Assembly (NCBI GenBank): GCA_910584745.1
Contig: CAJUDG010000013.1
Span: forward strand, 58,396 to 122,395
DNA: 64,000 bases
Source of the DNA: an uncultured Eubacteriales bacterium
Lineage (GTDB): Bacteria > Bacillota > Clostridia > Oscillospirales > Acutalibacteraceae
Reading direction: 5' to 3'
The position numbers and the translations under genes were made by a program. Below are positions 32,337 to 41,137 of this stretch, one piece after another. The notes beneath the pieces were generated by a model that worked only from the letters and a program-made list of their open reading frames with translations, ran no database searches and had not been told where the DNA came from. Position 1 is the stretch's first letter. The number at the start of each line of letters is the position of its first letter.

Positions 32337-34937
32337 TTATCCGAGCCCACCCAGGGACTCCTCTATTCGCTGTACCTTCTCCTTAAGCTTCTCGCCGTTC
32401 TGCCGCACGCCGTCTATGACGTTCGCGGGGGCCTTGCTCATAAAGGTCTCGTTCGAGAGCTTGCTCTCGACGGTGGCAAGCTGCTTCTTCGCGGACTCCA
32501 GCTCCTTAGTAAGGCGCTTCTTCTCCGCCTCCCGGTCGATAAGGTCGTCCATGGGCAGATACGCCCGGCAGCCCGAGGTCACCACAGTGACGGCTCCGGG
32601 CATGTCGAAGCTCTCCCCGGTCTCCACACCGGAGCAGTAGGCAAGGCGGGCGATGGACTCCTTCTCTGTGTCAAAGGCCTCCGGGCTCGCGGTCTCGATA
32701 TAGAGATGGGCCCGGCGGCTGGGGGGCACGTTCATTTCGCTCCTTCTGGTGCGCACGGCTGTGATGAGCTCCATCACCTTCTCCATCTCGGCCTCCTCGG
32801 CGGGGAAGTTCAGCCCCTCGTCGAACTCCGGCCATTTTGAGACCATTATGGCCTCGCCCTCGTGGGGCAGGCTCTGCCATATCTCCTCGGTGATAAAGGG
32901 CATGAAGGGGTGCAGAAGTTTTAAGGTATTGCCCAGCACCCAGCAGAGCACACGCCTGTTACTGTCGCCCATGCGGCCCTTGCTGAGCTCGATGTACCAG
33001 TCGCAGAAGTCGCCCCACATAAAGTCGTAGACCTTCTGCACGGCCACGCCCAGCTCGAACCTCTCCAGATTCTCGGTCATGTCCCTGGCCACGCGATTGA
33101 ACTTGCTGACTATCCACTTGTCCTCAAGGGTCAGCTCCTCCGGCAGCGTGGGCGGTACCTCATGGCCGTCGATGTTCATATGGATGAACCGGGCGGCGTT
33201 CCATATCTTGTTGGCAAAATTCCGGCTTGCGGCCACCTTCTCGTCGGAGTAGCGGGTGTCGTTGCCGGGGCTGGTGCCGGTGATGATGGTAAGGCGCAGG
33301 GCATCCGCGCCGTACTTGTCGATGACCTCCACCGGGTCCACGCCGTTGCCAAGGGACTTTGACATCTTCCTGCCCTGGGCGTCCCTGACAAGGCCGTGGA
33401 ACAGCACCGTGTCAAATGGTATCTCCCCCATCTGCTCTATGCCGGAGAATATCATCCTGGCCACCCAGAAGAAGATTATGTCATAAGCTGTCACCAGGGT
33501 GTTCGTCGGGTAGAAGTACCGCAGGTCCTCGGTGTCCTCCGGCCAGCCCAGGGTGGAGAAGGGCCACAGCGCCGAGCTGAACCAGGTGTCCAGCGTGTCC
33601 TCGTCCCGGCGCAGGGGCTTGCCGCACTTGGGACAAACCGTCAGATCGTCCTCACTGACGAATATCTCCCCGCAATCGTCGCAGTACCAGGCGGGTATCT
33701 GATGCCCCCACCATATCTGCCGGGAGATGCACCAGTCCTTGATGTTCTCCATCCAGTTGTAGTAGACCTTCTCCATGCGCTCGGGGATTATCTTTATCTT
33801 CTTAGAGCGCACAGCCTCTATGGCGGGCTTCGCCATGCTCTCCATCTTCACGAACCACTGGGTGCTGACCCTGGGCTCCACCGGGGTGTGGCAGCGGTGG
33901 CAGGTGCCCACATTGTGCTTGATGGGCTCCACCTTCAGAAGGTAGCCGCCCGCCTCCAGGTCCTTCACGATCTGCTTCCTGGCCTCCAGCATACTGAGCC
34001 CCTGATACTTCCCGCCGTTCTCGTTGATGTTCCCGGCCCCGTCCATGATGGTGATGACCGGCAGGTCATGCCGCTGGCCCACCAAAAAGTCGTTGGGGTC
34101 GTGGGCGGGGGTTATCTTCACAACGCCCGTGCCAAAGTCCATCTCCACATACTCGTCAGCCACAACCGGTATCTCTTTATTCACAAGAGGTAAAATCACG
34201 TTCTTACCCACTATGTCCTTATACCGCTCGTCCTCCGGGTGTACGGCGATGGCCGTGTCCCCCAGCATGGTCTCCGGGCGGGTAGTTGCCAGCTGCACAT
34301 AGCCCGAGCCGTCGGCCAGGGGGTATTTCAGGTGCCAGAAATTGCCCTCCTTCTCCTCGAACTCCACCTCTGCGTCAGAGAGGGCCGTGCCGCAGTGGGC
34401 GCAGTAGTTGGTCATGCGCTCTCCCCTATAGATCAGCCCCTTCTCATAGAGCTTCACGAACACGTGGCGCACGGCCTTTGAGCAGCCCTCGTCCAGGGTG
34501 AAGCGCTGGCGGTCCCAGTCGGCGGAACTGCCCAACAGTTTTAACTGCTCGGTTATCCTGCCGCCATACTTCTCGTTCCAGGCCCAGGCCCGCTCCATAA
34601 AGCCGTCCCGGCCCAGGTCCTCCTTCTTTATGCCCTCCTTCGCCATGGCCTCCACTATCTTCACCTCGGTGGCAAGGGCGGCGTGGTCCGTGCCCGGCAG
34701 CCAGAGAGCCGAATAGCCCTGCATACGCTTCCAGCGGATCAGCACGTCCTGGGTGGTCATGGTCATGGCGTGGCCCACGTGGAGCTGGTCGGTGACGTTG
34801 GGAGGGGGCATCATTATAGTGTACGGCTTCTTATTCGGGTCCACTTCGGCGTGAAAATACTTGTTTTTCAGCCAGAAATCGTATATCCGGCCCTCCACCT
34901 CCTGGGGTTCATAGGCCTTTGCGAGCTCCTTGCTCAT
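32337..34937 (-). CDS. valS: Valyl-tRNA synthetase
   Basis: An 866-residue class I synthetase. The HIGH motif reads HVGH in PPPNVTDQLHVGHAM, KMSKS is in GRKMSKSLGNGVDP, a zinc-type CxxC...CPKCGKPL segment lies in the middle, and the C-terminal arm is the usual tRNA-binding coiled coil. Length is normal. It is the first gene of the operon with the esterase and metY. Only 58 nt separate it from the upstream SLH gene, too little for the T-box leader that many Firmicutes valS genes carry. Confidence 0.98.
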   Translation of the reverse strand: MSKELAKAYEPQEVEGRIYDFWLKNKYFHAEVDPNKKPYTIMMPPPNVTDQLHVGHAMTMTTQDVLIRWKRMQGYSALWLPGTDHAALATEVKIVEAMAKEGIKKEDLGRDGFMERAWAWNEKYGGRITEQLKLLGSSADWDRQRFTLDEGCSKAVRHVFVKLYEKGLIYRGERMTNYCAHCGTALSDAEVEFEEKEGNFWHLKYPLADGSGYVQLATTRPETMLGDTAIAVHPEDERYKDIVGKNVILPLVNKEIPVVADEYVEMDFGTGVVKITPAHDPNDFLVGQRHDLPVITIMDGAGNINENGGKYQGLSMLEARKQIVKDLEAGGYLLKVEPIKHNVGTCHRCHTPVEPRVSTQWFVKMESMAKPAIEAVRSKKIKIIPERMEKVYYNWMENIKDWCISRQIWWGHQIPAWYCDDCGEIFVSEDDLTVCPKCGKPLRRDEDTLDTWFSSALWPFSTLGWPEDTEDLRYFYPTNTLVTAYDIIFFWVARMIFSGIEQMGEIPFDTVLFHGLVRDAQGRKMSKSLGNGVDPVEVIDKYGADALRLTIITGTSPGNDTRYSDEKVAASRNFANKIWNAARFIHMNIDGHEVPPTLPEELTLEDKWIVSKFNRVARDMTENLERFELGVAVQKVYDFMWGDFCDWYIELSKGRMGDSNRRVLCWVLGNTLKLLHPFMPFITEEIWQSLPHEGEAIMVSKWPEFDEGLNFPAEEAEMEKVMELITAVRTRRSEMNVPPSRRAHLYIETASPEAFDTEKESIARLAYCSGVETGESFDMPGAVTVVTSGCRAYLPMDDLIDREAEKKRLTKELESAKKQLATVESKLSNETFMSKAPANVIDGVRQNGEKLKEKVQRIEESLGGLG

Positions 34938-34995
34938 TCTGTATCAGTCCTTCCGTTTTTATTTGCACTTATAATTTACCCATAGTCATGAAACG

Positions 34996-36684
34996 TCATT
35001 GTCCCCCGGAGGGGACGGTCTGCTCCTCCTGCGGAACTAATAGCTCCGTGGGAACTATCCCCTTCATGGCGGCGTAATTGGCGAAGACGATGGCCGCATC
35101 CCTTCTCACCGTGTTCCTGGCGGGGTAAAAATTGCCGTCTGGACCACCCTTTACAAGCCCCGCGTCCCGGCAGGCATACACGTCCTCCCTGGCCCAGTCC
35201 GATATGCCGCTGTCATCCAGAAAGCCGCCGGGGCTTGCCGCCTTAAGGCCGAAGGCCCTGGCAAGCACGGAGCACATCTCCTGGCGGGATATGGGATCGT
35301 TGGGCCTGAACTTCCCGCCGGCGCCCACCATGGTGCCGCTCTCCCTGGCCCAGTAGGCCACGCCGGAGTACCATTTGCCGGTGCCCACGTCGGAGAAGCT
35401 GTACATCCCGTCGTACTGCGAGACGTCCACCTTCAGCACCGAGGCTATGACTCTGACGAACTCCGCCCGGGTTATCTTCTTCCCGGGGTTGAAGTTGCCG
35501 CTGGTGTCCCCGCTAAAATAGCCGAGCTTCGATACCTTCTCGATATACTCATAGGCGTAATCCGTCCTGGGCACGTCGGGATAGGTCAGCGGCGGGTAAT
35601 CCTCGCCGATATACTTATACGCAACGGTGTTCTTCTTGGGGTATCTGGCGCTGCCGGCCTTGTTGGTGATGGGGTCCACCTCCTTATGGCTGCTGGAAAA
35701 AGCCGCAGAGCCTATCTGCGTCCCGGAGCCCACCAGGAAATAGTCATGCCTGTCCCTGTCCCCAGAGTCGTTCCAGGTAAGATCCACATTATACCAAAGC
35801 CCATCGTCCATCTTCACGTTGTTCCACATATGCGAGTCGCTGACGGCCAGCACACAGGGGATGTCCAGCATGTTAAGAATTATCTTGAGGGCCTTGGCGT
35901 ACCCCTCGCAGACCGGCTCATACTGGTCCTCAAACATGCCGCTATATGCGCTGTGGGCCATTATGAACATCATGCTGGACGCGGGCGCATTCAGCGACGC
36001 GTAGTTATAGCTGGAGCGACCAGCAAGGATATCGTGGACCCTCTTCACCCTGCTGTACATGTCCTTCTCTGTCCGCGCTGTACCGGCTATGCTCCTGGCC
36101 TCGTTCATCATGCGCTCGTACATGGCGTTCTCCTGGCCGTTATAGGTCATGGGAAAGCCAACGGAGAAGGAGCTGATATTATACCGCCCGGTGGAGTTAT
36201 AGCCCCTGAAGCCATAGTAATGGGAGACGGTGCCGTCCAGCCACAATAGGTCCGGCCGGTCATACCGCAGTGCCCCTATGGCCGCGTTCACGTCATTCTG
36301 TATGTCCTTATAGGCCTGCACCCCGCTGCCCGAGGGGTAGAAGCGCCCGCCCGAGATATATCCGCTGACCGCCGCGCCGGTGATGCCCTTCACATTGAGG
36401 TCCACGGTGCTGTTCGAGTAGGTTATCCTGCTCCAGGACATGTTCTTCAGGCTGTTGTAAACGGCCTTCTGCCGGGTGCTCAGGGTATTGTACAGGCTGC
36501 CCGTGCCGTTTGCCGTCCCCTCATAGCTCTGGACGTATACCGGCTGGCGCTCGTATACGTCCAGGGCCTCGGCCACGTCCGTGGCGGTAGAGGGTCCCTC
36601 CGCCGCGCCGGCCCAGACCGGCTGGCAGAGGACCAGCAGCATTGCAAGCATAAAGGCCAAAAATCTGCTATTATTCGTTTTCAC
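34996..36684 (-). CDS. Surface protein: transglutaminase-like domain plus three SLH domains
   Basis: A 562-residue secreted wall protein. The signal peptide ends near AGAA (residue 28). A transglutaminase-like cysteine protease domain has Cys259 in EPVCEGYAKAL, His285 in DSHMWNNVK and Asp301 in WYNVDLTWND, a complete triad. SLH repeats run from about residue 375 to 550 (GNFNPGKKITRAEFVRVIA, KFRPNDPISRQEMCSVLA and a third with NFYPARNTVRRDAAIV). These bind pyruvylated secondary wall polymer, and the csaB fusion at 54.8 kb could supply that ligand. It is divergent from a second SLH protein. Confidence 0.92.
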   Translation of the reverse strand: MKTNNSRFLAFMLAMLLVLCQPVWAGAAEGPSTATDVAEALDVYERQPVYVQSYEGTANGTGSLYNTLSTRQKAVYNSLKNMSWSRITYSNSTVDLNVKGITGAAVSGYISGGRFYPSGSGVQAYKDIQNDVNAAIGALRYDRPDLLWLDGTVSHYYGFRGYNSTGRYNISSFSVGFPMTYNGQENAMYERMMNEARSIAGTARTEKDMYSRVKRVHDILAGRSSYNYASLNAPASSMMFIMAHSAYSGMFEDQYEPVCEGYAKALKIILNMLDIPCVLAVSDSHMWNNVKMDDGLWYNVDLTWNDSGDRDRHDYFLVGSGTQIGSAAFSSSHKEVDPITNKAGSARYPKKNTVAYKYIGEDYPPLTYPDVPRTDYAYEYIEKVSKLGYFSGDTSGNFNPGKKITRAEFVRVIASVLKVDVSQYDGMYSFSDVGTGKWYSGVAYWARESGTMVGAGGKFRPNDPISRQEMCSVLARAFGLKAASPGGFLDDSGISDWAREDVYACRDAGLVKGGPDGNFYPARNTVRRDAAIVFANYAAMKGIVPTELLVPQEEQTVPSGGQ

Positions 36685-36903
36685 AGCTCATTCCTCCAAC
36701 AGTTATGACATTACCAATATATTATCCCCCAAACCGGTCCTATTGTCAATGGGGAATTCTCAAATATGAACGCTGTGTTAATAAGCTGTTAATATCCCTG
36801 CGCCAGGGTTGCAAAATCTGTCGAACCATGGTAGAATGTTACCGTTTTGTAACTATTCTCTGTTTGGGGAACTATTTTAGCTTAGAATTGAGAGGTACTT
36901 TTT

Positions 36904-38691
36904 ATGTTACATAGTCATCAAAGCTCAACGAGACGGGCCCTATGCCTGCTTCTTACGGCGCTCATAGTCTTCCTTGGCCTTCCGGCCTTCGGCATTGGGG
37001 CCAGGGCCGCCACCACTCCCACCAGCCTGGGCCTTGCCATGCAGGGCATCACGGCCCATCGCGACGGCTGGCTGTATGTGGCCGGCGGCAAGGGCGGTAC
37101 GGTAAACGGTGTTCGGGCCACTGACTGCGCGGGGCTTTTATACTCCTACTACTCCGACTGCGGCGTGTCCGGCTGTGCGGGCGGCGCCACAAGCCAGGTC
37201 CGCCAGAACACCATTTTCTCCGGCTCGCCCCTTCAGGGCCTGCCCCGCATCCACGGCCTGGCCCTGACAAACTCCGAGCCCGGGGGCTATGCCCATATCG
37301 GCATATACATCGGCAATAACGAGTCCTGCGATAACTCCATGGAGGGTGTGAACATGGTCCGCGCCCAGGTGGAGGACCGCCATTGGGACGGCTGGCACCT
37401 TTTTGACATTGGCACCAAGTACCCCAAGGAGGGCTGGTTCGAGTTCGACGGCAGGATGGTCCACTATACCAGCTATGAGTACGATGTGGACACGGAGATA
37501 GACGGCTACACGATCGGAAGCGACGGCTTCGCCTATCTTGAGGACGGCGAAGCTGCCCCGGTGGACAAGGATCTTCTGAACGGCGTCTGGGCCCCAGCCA
37601 CCGAGGTTGCCGCCTATCTTAAGAGCCAGGGCTGGTCCGGCAGCGATGACCCCGACGATATTCCCTTCGACTATAACGCCACTGTCAATGGCTCCGGCGT
37701 GAACCTGCGGGCCGAGCCCAACACCAGTTCCAGGGTTGTGGCGACACTTTCCAAGAACACCAGACTCCTTGCCGGCACGGCCGTAGCGGGCCAGCAGATC
37801 ACTGTTGACGGCAAAAAGTATTCAATGTGGTATCCTGTCTCCACCGCCAGCGGCAGGAAGGGATATATCTGCGAGGCATACGTGGACCTGCACCTGTCGG
37901 CCCCGGAAATAGGCTTTGACGGCGAGGGCGTCACCATGGCCGCCGGGGGCTCTTCAGAGGATATCTATTACACCACCGACTATACCGACCCCAGCCTGGA
38001 GGAGGGCGCGCCGTCCCTCGGCACCATTCCCTACGTCTCCCCAGTCTGCCAGACCGGCTGCACCTATAAAGCCGCTGTGATAAAGAACGGCGTTGTAGGC
38101 CCTGTGACCACCGCCACGGTCATGAGCAACGGCGCTATCTTTACAGATTTCCTATATAGGAACTGGTTTGCCCCCCATGTGGACCGGGCCGTGGCACTGG
38201 GCCTGTTCAACGGCGACGGCAGCGGCAGATTCAACCCCAAGGGCTCCATCACGCGAATTCAGTTTGTCATCGTGCTTGCGAACATGTCCGGCGAGGACGT
38301 AGGGGGCTATTCCCTGGATAAGGGCGCCTTTACCGACGTGTCCCCCAACGCCTACTACGCAAAGCATCTGGCCTGGGCGGTGGACAAGGGCATAGTGGAC
38401 CGGGGCGGCAAGCTGAGCCCCAACCAAGTGCTCCCCAGGGAGGAGATGTGCGTTCTGCTGGACAAGTACCTTACCAATATTCTGGGCATAACCGAGGTGG
38501 ATGTTTCCGGCATCGAGACCTTTGAGGACGACGGTTCCATCAGCGGATACGCCAGGGAGTCCGTCTATAGGATGCGTGCCCTGGGCATCGTCAGCGGCGT
38601 CGGCAACAATAAATTCGACCCCATGGGCACCTCCCAGCGGTGCGCGGCCAGCATAGTTGCCGTGCTGTTCCACGATATGTTCCTGGAGTAA
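36904..38691 (+). CDS. Surface protein: NlpC/P60-like hydrolase, SH3b and three SLH domains
   Basis: A 595-residue secreted protein. The signal peptide ends near ARAA. An NlpC/P60-type domain carries Cys75 in RATDCAGLLYSYY and His131 in GYAHIGIYIG, consistent with a peptidoglycan endopeptidase. A bacterial SH3 domain (NGSGVNLRAEPNTSSRVVATL, near residue 265) follows, then a short beta-domain like the chitobiase C-terminal type (DIYYTTDYTDPSL), and three SLH repeats in the last 190 residues, of which the second and third look weakened. A GAGAGG site precedes the start. It is paired divergently with the transglutaminase-SLH gene. Confidence 0.9.
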   Translation: MLHSHQSSTRRALCLLLTALIVFLGLPAFGIGARAATTPTSLGLAMQGITAHRDGWLYVAGGKGGTVNGVRATDCAGLLYSYYSDCGVSGCAGGATSQVRQNTIFSGSPLQGLPRIHGLALTNSEPGGYAHIGIYIGNNESCDNSMEGVNMVRAQVEDRHWDGWHLFDIGTKYPKEGWFEFDGRMVHYTSYEYDVDTEIDGYTIGSDGFAYLEDGEAAPVDKDLLNGVWAPATEVAAYLKSQGWSGSDDPDDIPFDYNATVNGSGVNLRAEPNTSSRVVATLSKNTRLLAGTAVAGQQITVDGKKYSMWYPVSTASGRKGYICEAYVDLHLSAPEIGFDGEGVTMAAGGSSEDIYYTTDYTDPSLEEGAPSLGTIPYVSPVCQTGCTYKAAVIKNGVVGPVTTATVMSNGAIFTDFLYRNWFAPHVDRAVALGLFNGDGSGRFNPKGSITRIQFVIVLANMSGEDVGGYSLDKGAFTDVSPNAYYAKHLAWAVDKGIVDRGGKLSPNQVLPREEMCVLLDKYLTNILGITEVDVSGIETFEDDGSISGYARESVYRMRALGIVSGVGNNKFDPMGTSQRCAASIVAVLFHDMFLE

Positions 38692-38733
38692 TTATTTAAG
38701 AGATTTCTGTTTTAGGGTAATCATAAATTAAAA

Positions 38734-38770
38734 GCCCGCTCATGGAAAACCATGAGCGGGCCTGTTTTTT
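38734..38770. terminator. Bidirectional terminator after the NlpC/SLH gene
   Basis: Perfect 12-bp stem (38734-38745 with 38750-38761) with loop AAAA. The plus strand continues CTGTTTTTT and the minus strand TTTTAATTTA, so it serves both the SLH gene and the opp operon. Confidence 0.92.
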
Positions 38771-39821
38771 ATTCCAGCACCCGGGCCTTGACCTTCAGCG
38801 CCAGATCCACACAGCTCTGTGTGCCGGAATATTCCAGCACGGTCTCGGTCACGCCTGCGGCCCTGCCGCCCAGCAGGGCCAGCTGATTCACATAGGCCTG
38901 ACCCTCGTCCCCGTCCAGGGGAAAGCCGTTTATGGCCGCCGCGTTCACCGGCGTGTCCATCTCCTGCCGCCCGGTCTCAACGGCCCTCTCGCCGTCCCAT
39001 CTGTAGAGGCTCCTCTGCACCGGGCCCACGTCCCCGCCAAGGGAGCGGGTGTAGCCGTCCCGGCTGGAGATGATCCCCTGGGTATAGCCCCGGGAGCTGA
39101 GCTCCTCGGCCATATAGTCCAGGATAAAGGCGCTCTGCAGCCAGCCGAAGCCCAGGTAGCAGTCGAGCCCCAGCTCCCCGGCCAGCTCCGCGTATTCCGG
39201 CGAGACCTCAAGCCGCACCGTATTTTCACCCAACAGCTCCAACTCCGCCCCGGTCTGCGCAAATTCCGTCAGCTGCTCAAGAGTATCCTTCGTTTCCGGT
39301 TCCGCAAAGGGGTCCGTCCCTCTGTCAAAATACAGATTCAAACAGTAAGCCTCCAGCACCCCCAGGTATATGGTCCTGTCATCCGCCTTTTCCAGGCGCT
39401 CAAAGGCCCCGTAAAGCCGCGGGTCCACCTGGACCGCTTCGCCGGGATGGGTGTTGATGTAGCAGAGGTTATTGGGGCACTCCTCATAGGTCTGGGTATT
39501 GTCGAACAGCCTGCCCAAATCCAGGCACTGCTGGGTATACAGTGTCGTCAGCGCCTTGCGCTGGGCGGTGGCCCCCTCCCCCAGCAGGTAGTCGAAGACG
39601 AAGTCCCCGGCCACATAGGCCTCGTTGGTGGTGGCCTCTATCCGCGCCCAGCCCGGCTCTGTGGTCAGCAGGCTGTAAATGCCGAACCCCAGGGCGGAAA
39701 GCCCCAGGGCAAGGCACAGGACAAAGGCGATGAACCTAAGTCCCAAATGCGTGCTTTTCAGCTCCACCCGCTCCACCTTCGGCAGGGCCGGCGGGAGTTT
39801 TCTGCGTGCGCCGCGCCCCAT
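38769..39821 (-). CDS. Membrane-anchored protein of the opp operon, distant ApbE-like
   Basis: A 350-residue protein with one N-terminal helix (about residues 28-52) and an extracytoplasmic domain. The order of segments, LGRLFDN..., CYINTHPGEAVQVDPRLYGAFERL, EVSPEYAELAGELGLDCYLGFGWLQSAFILDYMAEELSSRGY, recalls ApbE FAD:protein FMN transferases, but the ApbE metal and FAD motifs are absent. If related, it is a derived, probably non-catalytic form. The start overlaps the oppF stop by one base, so it belongs to the opp operon and may be an accessory subunit of the transporter. Confidence 0.6.
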   Translation of the reverse strand: MGRGARRKLPPALPKVERVELKSTHLGLRFIAFVLCLALGLSALGFGIYSLLTTEPGWARIEATTNEAYVAGDFVFDYLLGEGATAQRKALTTLYTQQCLDLGRLFDNTQTYEECPNNLCYINTHPGEAVQVDPRLYGAFERLEKADDRTIYLGVLEAYCLNLYFDRGTDPFAEPETKDTLEQLTEFAQTGAELELLGENTVRLEVSPEYAELAGELGLDCYLGFGWLQSAFILDYMAEELSSRGYTQGIISSRDGYTRSLGGDVGPVQRSLYRWDGERAVETGRQEMDTPVNAAAINGFPLDGDEGQAYVNQLALLGGRAAGVTETVLEYSGTQSCVDLALKVKARVLE

Positions 39822-41125
39822 CAGAAGACGACGGCCGCCAGCAGGGCCAGCAGGAACAGCGCTATCACCGCCCCGATTATGGCAAAGCAGATGATGGCCC
39901 CCTTCTTACAGGCCTTATAGTTTTTGATATAGTTCTTCTTCTTGAATATCAGCGCGGCGATAATGCCCGGTATCGGCAGCAGCAGGGACAGTATCAGATA
40001 CCATATGCTGCCGGTGTCGTGCAGGGGCGCGCTTAAAATGGCGCTGGCATCCACCGTCTCCTCCTCGTGCTCCTCCTGGGGAGCGTCGGGGTCACGGATG
40101 GTGATGGACTTCATGGGCACGCCCTTCTCCCTTATGGCCCTGTACTCCTCCAGCTCCTTCTTATTGCCGTAGACGAAGTGGTTATGCCCTATGTCCGTGA
40201 GCTCCGGCTTGTCGGTGCTGTAGTCGTGCACGGAGGGGTCATAGGTAAAGAGCACCTTGCTCTTCTCAAGTATCGGGTCCGGGATGGGTATGGCGGAGAT
40301 AAGGGATCGGGTATAGGGGTGCAGCGGGAAGTCAAAGAGCTCCTCCGCCTCGGCCACCTCCACGATGTTGCCCTTATAGATAACGCCTATCCTGTCGGAT
40401 ATAAAGCGCACTATACTGAGGTCGTGGGCGATGAACAGATAGGTCACGTCCCGCTCCTCCTGGAACTTTTTGAGGAGGTTCAGCACCTGGGCGCGTATGG
40501 ACACGTCCAGGGCAGAGATGGGCTCGTCCGCCACCACCAGCTCCGGCTCCATGACCATGGCCCTGGCCAGGCCTATGCGCTGGCGCTGTCCGCCGGAGAA
40601 CTCGTGGGGATAACGAGTCAGATGCTCGGGCAAAAGGCCCACCTCGGTTATCATGTTCTTGACCTTCTGCACCCTGTCCGCCTCGTTCTCAAAGAGGTGG
40701 AAGTTGTAAAGGCCCTCGGATACGATATAGTCCACCGTGGCGCGCTCGTTAAGAGACGCCGCCGGGTCCTGGAAGACCATCTGGATATTGCGTATTACCT
40801 CCCGGTCCAGAGAGCGGGGTATCTTGCCGCTGATGGGCACGCCCTTATAGAGTATCTGTCCCGCCGCGCAGGGGTTCACCCTGATGACGGCCCGGCCTAT
40901 GGTGGTCTTGCCGGAGCCTGACTCGCCCACCAGGGAGAAGGTCTCCCCCTTATAGATGTCAAAGGATGCGTTCTGCACCGCCTTAACGGCGCTGTCGCCC
41001 TTGCCAAAGGTGATGTCCACGTTGCGGATGGACAGCAGCACCTCCCGGCCGGTCACGGGGTCTATGGGCCCGTGCTCCGGCAAATGGCGCGCTTTTGCGC
41101 CAGTTTCAACAGTTGTGGTTGCCAT
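39821..41125 (-). CDS. oppF: Oligopeptide ABC transporter ATPase OppF with C-terminal membrane helices
   Basis: A 434-residue ATPase. Walker A GESGSGKTT, Q-loop QMVFQDP, signature SGGQRQR and Walker B LVVADEPISALD are intact, and the OppF-type C-terminal DPILEKSK segment follows. After about residue 340 comes an acidic linker and two hydrophobic helices (about 373-393 and 409-434) that ordinary OppF proteins do not have, suggesting direct membrane anchoring. It is preceded by oppD in the operon. Confidence 0.93.
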   Translation of the reverse strand: MATTTVETGAKARHLPEHGPIDPVTGREVLLSIRNVDITFGKGDSAVKAVQNASFDIYKGETFSLVGESGSGKTTIGRAVIRVNPCAAGQILYKGVPISGKIPRSLDREVIRNIQMVFQDPAASLNERATVDYIVSEGLYNFHLFENEADRVQKVKNMITEVGLLPEHLTRYPHEFSGGQRQRIGLARAMVMEPELVVADEPISALDVSIRAQVLNLLKKFQEERDVTYLFIAHDLSIVRFISDRIGVIYKGNIVEVAEAEELFDFPLHPYTRSLISAIPIPDPILEKSKVLFTYDPSVHDYSTDKPELTDIGHNHFVYGNKKELEEYRAIREKGVPMKSITIRDPDAPQEEHEEETVDASAILSAPLHDTGSIWYLILSLLLPIPGIIAALIFKKKNYIKNYKACKKGAIICFAIIGAVIALFLLALLAAVVF

Positions 41126-41137
41126 ATGCTGTCCCTC

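Noticed and set aside
34938..34995. T-box riboswitch before valS
   Set aside because: The space is far shorter than a T-box and no specifier loop or terminator pair can be drawn.
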